This document shows positions 29,239-36,755 of a stretch of 64,000 nt of DNA, in pieces; position 1 is the first letter of the stretch, and every line of letters starts with the position of its first letter. The position numbers and the translations under genes were made by a program. The notes below the pieces were generated by a model, which did no database searches, was not told the DNA's origin, and saw only the letters and a program-made list of their open reading frames with translations. This DNA is from Clostridiales bacterium (lineage in GTDB: Bacteria; Bacillota; Clostridia; Oscillospirales; Acutalibacteraceae), in the NCBI GenBank assembly GCA_021199275.1, contig JAJQIJ010000001.1, forward strand, positions 90,473 through 154,472, written 5' to 3'.

Positions 29239-30036
29239 CTATGCCAAAAAGCCCGTAATGGCGTTATAAAAATTAATTGCAGCCACAAAAGATATTGCCA
29301 CTGTAAAGACCTTTGACAGGAATTTGTCGCTGCATTTTTTATTAAGCCGCGCGCCTATAACCCCGCCTATGCCCGCGCAGGCTATCGCTATAACAAGAGT
29401 CAGCCAATTCACGTCAGGAATGCTGCCGGTAACTGCCATTGTAATCAGCTTTGTAAGCTGGCTGAAAAAAATCATGCCAACGCTGTAAACAGCGGCGTCT
29501 TTAATGTTAATTGAAAAGAACAAAACAAGAAACGCCACGTTTATAGGCCCGCCGCCAATGCCCAAAAAAGACGCTATAACGCCAATAAACAGCCCCACAG
29601 CTGCCGTGCCGGCAATGCCCTTTACCTGAAAGCTGCGTTTACTTTTTGCATTCATGCATATCAGCGCCACAATCAGCAGCGTGCCAAGCACTATGCCCTG
29701 TATGCTTTTGAGCAATGAATTGTCAACCAAAGCGCTAAGCTTGTTAAACAGCAGTGTGCCAAGCATGCCCCCAACAACAGACCCGGCTGAAAGAGTCAGC
29801 AAAAACTTTGCGTCAATTTTTGTTTTTGAAATAATATGCTTTGCCGACGAGGTTATGCTCATAAAAAACACTGAACAGGAAGATATGAAATTAACCACAG
29901 CCACCGTGTCGTAACCTATTAAGTCAAGCACCGGCTTTATTATAACGCCGCTGCCTATTCCGACAAGCGCGCCTAAAAGGGTTGAACAAAAAATAATTAC
30001 CGCATAAACTAAATTAATCATCTTTACCGTTTTCAA
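29239..30036 (-). CDS. TSUP (TauE/SafE) family transporter
   Basis: GIGSGVIIKPVLDLIG, FLGIGGGPINVAFLVLFFSI, duplicated TM halves. Confidence 0.88.
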   Translation of the reverse strand: MKTVKMINLVYAVIIFCSTLLGALVGIGSGVIIKPVLDLIGYDTVAVVNFISSCSVFFMSITSSAKHIISKTKIDAKFLLTLSAGSVVGGMLGTLLFNKLSALVDNSLLKSIQGIVLGTLLIVALICMNAKSKRSFQVKGIAGTAAVGLFIGVIASFLGIGGGPINVAFLVLFFSINIKDAAVYSVGMIFFSQLTKLITMAVTGSIPDVNWLTLVIAIACAGIGGVIGARLNKKCSDKFLSKVFTVAISFVAAINFYNAITGFLA

Positions 30037-31093
30037 CTATAATGCTTTTGGTGTCGAAAGCAAAATCAGTGTCGTTGCTTTCAATAATTTCCTTTAGCTT
30101 ATAGTTGATTTCCTCTGTAATTTTATAATATTCTTCGATGTCAGTAACATTGACATAGCAGCGTATTTCCAGCGCCAGGGCAGACGCTTCATATTCGGCA
30201 AAGCGCACGCGAATATTGCCCTTGTCTGTTTCGGGCAAAGACTCAAGGTATTTTCTTATTTCATTTTCGCATTTTAACAGCACGTCTGACTTTGTTGAAT
30301 AAACCAACCCGACTTTAATTTCAAACAGCCGCTTTGTAAGCATGGCGTGGTTTATTATTGACGCGTTTGAAAGCGTTGTGTTCGGCACTATTATAACAGA
30401 ATCGTCAAACAGGCGAACCCTTGTTGAACGCATTGTAATGTCTTCAACAGTGCCCTTGAAGCAGTCTGTTTCAATTACGTCGCCAACGTTAAACGGGCGG
30501 TCAAAAATAAGCACAAAACCTGAAATAAGGTCTTGCAGGGTGCTTTGAGCCGCCAACGAAACCGCCAGCCCGCCAACTCCGAGCCCGGTGATAAGCCCGC
30601 TTATGTTATAGCCAAGCTCTGACACAACCATAACAATTGCCAGCATTACTATAACTGCTTTAAGTATGTTTGAAATGAATTTAACCGCGGCGCCGTTTAC
30701 TGAGCCGGAATCATCGCCAAGGTGCAGCACCGAAGTCAAATTTTCTGAAATAAATGAAACTATGCACCATGAAATAATTAATATGCAGGCAATCTGAAAC
30801 GCGCTTACAACCGCGCTGTTTGTGAAATTAATATAAACCCCTATGAAAAGGCCTATTATAATAAACAAAATGCGCACGGGGCGTTCCAGGCTTGTGTTGT
30901 AAGTTAGGCGCAGATTTTCATTTTTTGAAAAGAAAATTTTACCTGTTATTTTCAGAAAAAGCTTTGATAGAGTTTTGCTCAGCAGGCAGAAAAGGGCGAA
31001 AATTATAATTCCGCCGCCGATTTTAAAAACGGCAGAAAATGTTTTTATAAAATCAATAACGGAATTTAAAATGTGAAACACCGCCTTTTTCAT
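30014..31093 (-). CDS. MscS family mechanosensitive ion channel
   Basis: GLGVGGLAVSLAAQSTLQDLISGFVLIFDRPFNVGDVIE...VPNTTLSNASIIN. Confidence 0.93.
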   Translation of the reverse strand: MKKAVFHILNSVIDFIKTFSAVFKIGGGIIIFALFCLLSKTLSKLFLKITGKIFFSKNENLRLTYNTSLERPVRILFIIIGLFIGVYINFTNSAVVSAFQIACILIISWCIVSFISENLTSVLHLGDDSGSVNGAAVKFISNILKAVIVMLAIVMVVSELGYNISGLITGLGVGGLAVSLAAQSTLQDLISGFVLIFDRPFNVGDVIETDCFKGTVEDITMRSTRVRLFDDSVIIVPNTTLSNASIINHAMLTKRLFEIKVGLVYSTKSDVLLKCENEIRKYLESLPETDKGNIRVRFAEYEASALALEIRCYVNVTDIEEYYKITEEINYKLKEIIESNDTDFAFDTKSIIVENGKDD

Positions 31094-31112
31094 GTTTTGT
31101 CATAGCGCCATT

Positions 31113-32216
31113 TCAGTCTGCAATACAGTAAAAATTGCTTTCCCAGGCAGGCACATAGGGGCTGTGGCGGAAATATATTTTATATCTGTCGCTGAGCTTT
31201 AATATTGCCTGCGGAATTGAAAATAAATCTTCGCTTCTGTGGTATGCGCATATATAAAGCTTCGGCAAATATTTTTTAATGGTTTTTTCACAGCCGGCAA
31301 GCGCTTTTAATTCGGCGCCTTCAATGTCCATTTTCAGCAATGTAACTTCGCTGCCTATTAATGAATCAATGTCGCACACTTCAATGGCACTGCCGCTTGA
31401 AGACATGTGCGAATTGCGCCCCTCGCCGGCGCTGAAAATCAGCCGGTCGCGTTTTGACCAGGCGCCGATATTGTAAAGTGTTATGCCTTGCATGCCGGCG
31501 GTGTTTTTTTGCAGCTTGCAAAAATTTTTACTGTCCGGCTCAAGGGCGTATATATGCCTGTAGCTGTTGTTTGTGTATTCGGCAAATTCCCGCACAGTGT
31601 CGCCGTTGTAGGCGCCCATGTCAACTATTGTTTCATTGCCTGTCAGGCGCAATATGTTTTTGTAAATGCTTGCCTTGTCGGGCACGAAAGATGTGTAAAG
31701 GTATTTTACTTTACCGCTTATTTTATAATTAATTATGTTTTCATATACGCGGCGGCTTTCATCGTCAGCCAGGCGGGAATATACAAAGTCAAAGCTTCCT
31801 TTGTTTTCGCAAAAAAAAGACTTTGTAAACATAGTGCTGCCGCAAACCGGAATGTCAGGTGCAAACAGGGTGCGGCATTTTGAATAAAATTCAATTTTTT
31901 GCAAAACCTCAGGCACGTTGGTTCCGAATGAAACCACTATTACAAAGTCTTGAAAACGCGAACATATGTCTGAATACTTAACAACAGTCATGCCGTGAAA
32001 GGTTTGATATCTTACGAAGTCATCGCTTGCGAATATGCCGGCGGCTTTTATGCCAAGGCGCGCAAATTCTGCCAAAATTCTGTCAGCACCGTTGCCCATG
32101 CCGTACAGCACTATGGGGCGCTTTTCGTTTAACAGTGACTGCCATACGTCAGTTTCGGTAATATTAAGTTCGGCGCGTTTATTAAACGTGGGTAAACACC
32201 TGCCATAAATAGACAA
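31113..32216 (-). CDS. FkbM family methyltransferase with N-terminal Rossmann-like extension
   Basis: ETIVDMGAYNGDTVREFAE...YALEPDSKNFCKLQKN...LLKMDIEGAELKAL; N-terminus VLYGMGNGADRILAEF. Confidence 0.85.
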   Translation of the reverse strand: MSIYGRCLPTFNKRAELNITETDVWQSLLNEKRPIVLYGMGNGADRILAEFARLGIKAAGIFASDDFVRYQTFHGMTVVKYSDICSRFQDFVIVVSFGTNVPEVLQKIEFYSKCRTLFAPDIPVCGSTMFTKSFFCENKGSFDFVYSRLADDESRRVYENIINYKISGKVKYLYTSFVPDKASIYKNILRLTGNETIVDMGAYNGDTVREFAEYTNNSYRHIYALEPDSKNFCKLQKNTAGMQGITLYNIGAWSKRDRLIFSAGEGRNSHMSSSGSAIEVCDIDSLIGSEVTLLKMDIEGAELKALAGCEKTIKKYLPKLYICAYHRSEDLFSIPQAILKLSDRYKIYFRHSPYVPAWESNFYCIAD

Positions 32217-32239
32217 AATCAGACAAAATCCTTAACTTG

Positions 32240-32268
32240 ATTATAGCACAGCCCATATTACTTTACAA
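32240..32268 (-). promoter_or_regulatory. Promoter (minus) for FkbM gene
   Basis: Minus strand TTGTAA-N17-TATAAT. Confidence 0.65.
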
Positions 32269-32441
32269 GTGGAAATATTGCGCTAAGGGCCCTGCTCGGC
32301 GCGGCAATGAAAAGCAAAGCATGCCGCCTGTAAAGGTGAAAAGCCTTTCAAAGGCGGCGGCGCAGCCGCATGCGCCATAAAAACAGCTAAAAACACATTG
32401 CATGCCGGCGGGCACTGCATTTTTTGTTTAAAACCAAATAA

Positions 32442-32470
32442 ATTATATCATAGTTTATAGTACTTTACAA
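32442..32470 (-). promoter_or_regulatory. Second minus-strand promoter
   Basis: Minus strand TTGTAA-N17-TATAAT. Confidence 0.55.
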
Positions 32471-32492
32471 GCAAAAAAAAATGGTATATAAT
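32464..32492 (+). promoter_or_regulatory. Promoter for CBS-phoH-ybeY-era cluster
   Basis: TTTACA-N17-TATAAT. Confidence 0.7.
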
Positions 32493-32650
32493 TAATATAC
32501 ATGTCACCGCCGTTTGGGCGGCAGCGCTTGTAATGGCCGCCTTTACAGCTTTTTCCTTGCAGCTAATCGGCAAGGCACTGCACCTTGCCGGCGAATGTTT
32601 AAGTCGGCCAATCTGCCGAAAACGTTAAAACACAGGGGGTTTGTGCCTTT

Positions 32651-33454
32651 ATGGCAGGCAATCTATTAAAAAGGTTCAGAAAAAATTCAACTGAAGACGA
32701 AATCAAGCAGCTTGTTGACGAAGACGAAAATGTGGGCGAGCTGCAGGTGTCGCAGCGCAGAATGATAAATAATATTTTCCGTTTTGACGATATTACCGCC
32801 GGTGAAATAATGACCCACAGAACAGACATTGAAGCTTTGTCTTCGTCTGCGTCTGTTACAGACGCCGCGCGAATGTCAATAGAAAACGGCTTTTCACGAA
32901 TTCCTGTTTATGACGAAGATTTAGATAATATAACAGGCATAATCTATGTAAAGGATTTGCTTAAATTTGTCGGCAAGCCGCTTTCCGGCAGCGAAAAGCT
33001 TACAGATTATATGCGCAGCGCCCTTTTTGTGCCCGAATCCATTCCGTGTCTTACTCTTTTTTCAAAAATGACTGAAATGCATATACAGCTTGCCGTTGTT
33101 ATTGACGAATACGGCGGCACTGCGGGCATAGTTTCCATGGAAGATATATTGGAAAGCATAGTGGGCAGCATTCAAGACGAATATGACGACGAAGGGGCGC
33201 AATTCAAAAAAATAGACGACAATAATTATATTTTTGACGGAATCACCCCAATTGAAAAGGTTGAAAAAATAATAAACATGCGCCTGCCCAGGGGCGACTA
33301 TGACACGCTGGCAGGGTTTTTCATAAATCTTTTAGGCTTTCTGCCCGAAGGCAACGAGCCGGAAACCCCGGCCGCCAAATATGAAAAATTGAAGCTTACC
33401 GTGTTAAATGTTGAAGACAGACGAATTGAAAAAATTAAGGTAGAGATAGATTAA
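32651..33454 (+). CDS. CBS-domain hemolysin C/CorC-like protein
   Basis: AGEIMTHRTDIEAL...FSRIPVYDEDLDNITGIIYVKDLL...VVIDEYGGTAGIVSMEDILE. Confidence 0.93.
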   Translation: MAGNLLKRFRKNSTEDEIKQLVDEDENVGELQVSQRRMINNIFRFDDITAGEIMTHRTDIEALSSSASVTDAARMSIENGFSRIPVYDEDLDNITGIIYVKDLLKFVGKPLSGSEKLTDYMRSALFVPESIPCLTLFSKMTEMHIQLAVVIDEYGGTAGIVSMEDILESIVGSIQDEYDDEGAQFKKIDDNNYIFDGITPIEKVEKIINMRLPRGDYDTLAGFFINLLGFLPEGNEPETPAAKYEKLKLTVLNVEDRRIEKIKVEID

Positions 33455-34413
33455 TGGCAGAAAAAATAATTTCTTTTGACACGGCGAATCAGCCGGTCCT
33501 TTTCGGCGCGTTTGACAGGAATATAAAAATAATAGAAAATGAATATTCCGTTTCGGTTGTCAGCCGTGGGGACGAGCTTAAAATAATTGGCGGCGAAGCG
33601 CAGGCCGAAGCTGCGGCAAAGGCAATTTTTGGGCTCATTGAAATAATAGACAGGGGCGAAACACCGACAGACCAAAACGTGCGCTATGTAATAAGCCTTG
33701 TAAACGAGGGAAATGAGGGCAAAATTAAATCTCTTCCGGCTGAAGCCATATGCGTCTCTTCCGCCGGAAAGCCCATTAAGCCTAAAACCATAGGGCAGAA
33801 AAAATATTGCGAAGCTATTGACAAAAACACAATCACAATCGGCGTGGGGCCGGCAGGCACGGGCAAAACTTATCTTGCGGTTGCCATGGCGGTCAGCGCG
33901 TTTCGCGCAAAGCAGGTTGGCAGAATTATTCTTACGCGCCCTGCCGTTGAAGCCGGGGAAAAGCTTGGCTTTTTGCCGGGTGATTTGCAAAGCAAGGTTG
34001 ACCCTTATTTGCGCCCGCTTTATGACGCGCTGTTTGAAATGCTTGGCGCAGACGCGTTTCAGCGCTGCCAGGAACGCGGTGTAATTGAAGTTGCGCCGCT
34101 TGCTTACATGCGCGGGCGCACGCTTGACGACAGCTTCATAATTCTTGACGAAGCGCAGAACACCACGCCGCAGCAGATGAAGATGTTTCTTACCAGGCTT
34201 GGCTTTAATTCAAAAATGGTTGTCACCGGCGATATTACGCAGATAGATTTGCCTGACGGTAAAAAGTCGGGGCTGAAAACCGTTATGAAAATTCTTAAAA
34301 ATATTGACGACATAGAAATTTGCAAATTCAGCCAAAAAGACGTTATACGCCATAAATTAGTGCAGGACATAATTAATGCCTATGAAAAGTATGAAACGGA
34401 GGTGCGCCGTTGA
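33454..34413 (+). CDS. phoH: PhoH family ATPase
   Basis: GVGPAGTGKTYLAVAMAV...LTRPAVEAGEKLGFLPGDLQSKVDPYLRPLYDAL...FIILDEAQNTTPQQMKMFLTRLG. Confidence 0.96.
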   Translation: MAEKIISFDTANQPVLFGAFDRNIKIIENEYSVSVVSRGDELKIIGGEAQAEAAAKAIFGLIEIIDRGETPTDQNVRYVISLVNEGNEGKIKSLPAEAICVSSAGKPIKPKTIGQKKYCEAIDKNTITIGVGPAGTGKTYLAVAMAVSAFRAKQVGRIILTRPAVEAGEKLGFLPGDLQSKVDPYLRPLYDALFEMLGADAFQRCQERGVIEVAPLAYMRGRTLDDSFIILDEAQNTTPQQMKMFLTRLGFNSKMVVTGDITQIDLPDGKKSGLKTVMKILKNIDDIEICKFSQKDVIRHKLVQDIINAYEKYETEVRR

Positions 34414-34910
34414 CATCTGTAAAAGTAATAATTTCAAACGACCAAAACAAGGTTAAAATACCCGCTGGGATACGCCTGCTGATAAGGCGCTGCTGCCACG
34501 CGGTGCTTGAAATGGAAAATTTTGCCGGCGCTGCCGAAGTTTCTGTCAGATTTGTTGATAATGAAGAAATAAAAAAGCTCAACAGTCAATACAGAAACAT
34601 TGACAGGGAAACAGACGTGCTTTCTTTCCCGCTGTGTGAAAACGGGCAATATGACGTTAATTTGGACACCGGCGCAAAGCTGCTGGGCGACATTGTTATT
34701 TCAGCCGAAAAAGCGTTTGAACAGGCTGAAAGTTACAACCATGCGATTCAGCGTGAAATTGGATTTTTGACTGTGCATTCAATGCTGCATCTGCTTGGAT
34801 ATGACCACGAGGGCGGCGGAATTCAGGAAGTCAGAATGCGCGAAAAGGAAGAAACGGTGCTGACAAAAATAGGCTGGCGGCGAGACAGCAGCTATTATAT
34901 GGGTGACTGA
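34410..34910 (+). CDS. ybeY: Endoribonuclease YbeY
   Basis: TDVLSFPL...GDIVIS...HSMLHLLGYDHE zinc motif. Confidence 0.94.
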   Translation: MTSVKVIISNDQNKVKIPAGIRLLIRRCCHAVLEMENFAGAAEVSVRFVDNEEIKKLNSQYRNIDRETDVLSFPLCENGQYDVNLDTGAKLLGDIVISAEKAFEQAESYNHAIQREIGFLTVHSMLHLLGYDHEGGGIQEVRMREKEETVLTKIGWRRDSSYYMGD

Positions 34911-35799
34911 AATGCTAAAATCAGCTTTTATTACCATAGCGGGCAAGCCGAATGTCGGCAAATCAACAATACTAAACAGTCTTATAGGCGCTAAAGTTTC
35001 AATAGTGTCGCCAAAACCACAGACCACCAGAACTAAAATTATGGGCATTGTGACTGACGGCGACACACAGCTTGTTTTCACGGACACACCGGGTTTTCAC
35101 AATGCCAAAAACAAGCTGGGGGACCACATGAACACTGCTGTTGGAGACAGCATTTCAGGCACAGACGCAATTTTATTTGTGGTTGAGCCGCAGGGTCAAT
35201 TAAACGAACGTGAAATGAGTCTTATTGAAAAGTTTAGCCATGAAAAAGCGCCTGTGATTCTGGCAATCAATAAAATTGATTTATTAAAAGACAAACGCGA
35301 TTTGCTGCCGCATATTTCATATCTTGCCGGGCTATATGACTTTGCTGCGGTTGTGCCGGTTTCTGCAAAAAAGAACACCGGCATTTCAGAACTGATGTCT
35401 GAAATGAAAAAATTTGCAAGTGAAGACGTGCACTATTTTGACGATGACGCGCTTACAGACCAAAGCGAGCGGGCGCTGGCGGGTGAAATCATAAGAGAAA
35501 AGCTTTTACTTTACACAGACAGGGAAGTGCCGCACGGAATTGCAGTTTCAGTTGAAAAAATGCATGTTCGTGAAAACAGGGAAATTATGGATATTGAAGC
35601 CGTAATTTACTGTGAAAGAAAAACGCACACGTCAATAATAATAGGCTCCGGCGGCGACATGATTAAGCGCATTTCCACCGCCGCCAGGGCGGAAATTGAA
35701 AAATTTTTCGGCATTCAGGTCAATTTGCAGCTTTGGGTTAAGCTTAAAGAAAACTGGCGCAACCGTGAGGGGCTAATTCACAACTTCGGGCTGGATTAA
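34903..35799 (+). CDS. era: GTPase Era
   Basis: ITIAGKPNVGKSTILNSLIGAKVSIVSPKPQTTRTKIMGIVT...FTDTPGFHNAKNKLG; KH domain at C-terminus. Likely start 34912. Confidence 0.96.
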   Translation: MTEMLKSAFITIAGKPNVGKSTILNSLIGAKVSIVSPKPQTTRTKIMGIVTDGDTQLVFTDTPGFHNAKNKLGDHMNTAVGDSISGTDAILFVVEPQGQLNEREMSLIEKFSHEKAPVILAINKIDLLKDKRDLLPHISYLAGLYDFAAVVPVSAKKNTGISELMSEMKKFASEDVHYFDDDALTDQSERALAGEIIREKLLLYTDREVPHGIAVSVEKMHVRENREIMDIEAVIYCERKTHTSIIIGSGGDMIKRISTAARAEIEKFFGIQVNLQLWVKLKENWRNREGLIHNFGLD

Positions 35800-35853
35800 T
35801 ATGGCACAAATTTTACCGCCGGCATAGGATAAAATATTAACGGCGGTGATAAA

Positions 35854-36024
35854 ATGCCTGATGAAAATTGGCTTAAATTTGAACAAAGCGGCAGTGTTGC
35901 CGATTATCTTATATATAAAAAACATAAGTCAGCGGCAGCCGCCGTGCTTGATGAAAAGGCTGAAAAGCATGCTGGTAACAACAAAAGCGCTTGTAATAAA
36001 AGAACAGTCGGTGGGGGAGAGTGA
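35854..36024 (+). CDS. YqzL-like small protein (56 aa), below the ORF-track length cutoff
   Basis: ATG at 35854: MPDENWLKFEQSGSVADYLIYKKHKSAAAAVLDEKAEKHAGNNKSACNKRTVGGGE*; W.xF..SGS(V/I)xxYLxYK pattern, located between era and recO as yqzL is in Bacillus. Confidence 0.65.
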   Translation: MPDENWLKFEQSGSVADYLIYKKHKSAAAAVLDEKAEKHAGNNKSACNKRTVGGGE

Positions 36025-36712
36025 CCGTTTAGTTACTCTCCTTACTTCTGATTTGGGAATTATAAAAGCTTTTGTAAAAAGGGCAAAGATTATGAACAGC
36101 CGCTTAAATGCCGCAACGTCGCTTTTCGCATACAGCGACATGGTGCTTTATAAAGGCAAATCGTCTTACAACGTCAATTCGGCAGAGCCAATTGAAATGT
36201 TTTTTGATTTGCGGCGCGACATTGACCGGCTTGCCCTTGCCCAGTACATTGCCGAACTTTCCGGCGAATTGATTGCAGCAGAACAGCCCAATGAAGAGCT
36301 GCTCAGGCTTGTGCTCAATTCGTTTTATCTTTTATGCACGGGTAAAAGGAAAAATATGCAGATTAAAGCCGTGTTTGAAATCAGAGCCTTGGCGCTTACC
36401 GGCTATATGCCGTCTCCCATAGCGTGCGAAGTTTGCGGCACATATGAAACAGACCCCATGTTTTTTGACGCGAAAGAGGGCAAAATATATTGCTGCAACT
36501 GTAAAAGCGGCGCAGCCTGCCGGCTGAGCCTTTCGGCTGTGAAAGCTCTGCGGCTTATTTGCTTTGGCGACAGTGCAAAGGTGTTCAGCTTTACACTGGG
36601 CGACGGCGATTTAGAGCTGCTTTCATATGCGGCAGAGCGCTTTGCTTTAAATATTATAGGGCGCCCGCTTGGCACCCTTGAATTTTACAATTTGGGCAAG
36701 CAGCTGCCTTAA
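35969..36712 (+). CDS. recO: DNA repair protein RecO
   Basis: LVTTKALVIKEQSVGESDRLVTLLTSDLGIIKAFVKRAK...CEVCG..CCNCKSG; start set at ATG 35969. Confidence 0.92.
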   Translation: MLVTTKALVIKEQSVGESDRLVTLLTSDLGIIKAFVKRAKIMNSRLNAATSLFAYSDMVLYKGKSSYNVNSAEPIEMFFDLRRDIDRLALAQYIAELSGELIAAEQPNEELLRLVLNSFYLLCTGKRKNMQIKAVFEIRALALTGYMPSPIACEVCGTYETDPMFFDAKEGKIYCCNCKSGAACRLSLSAVKALRLICFGDSAKVFSFTLGDGDLELLSYAAERFALNIIGRPLGTLEFYNLGKQLP

Positions 36713-36755
36713 TGGGGAAAAGCATTGCTTAATTCGGAAAGATATGTGAATTTAT

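Noticed and set aside
32240-32435. 44-aa minus-strand ORF MQCPPACNVFLAVFMAHAAAPPPLKGFSPLQAACFAFHCRAEQGP
   Set aside because: No Shine-Dalgarno and composition typical of hairpin-forming non-coding sequence; kept only as an ncRNA candidate.
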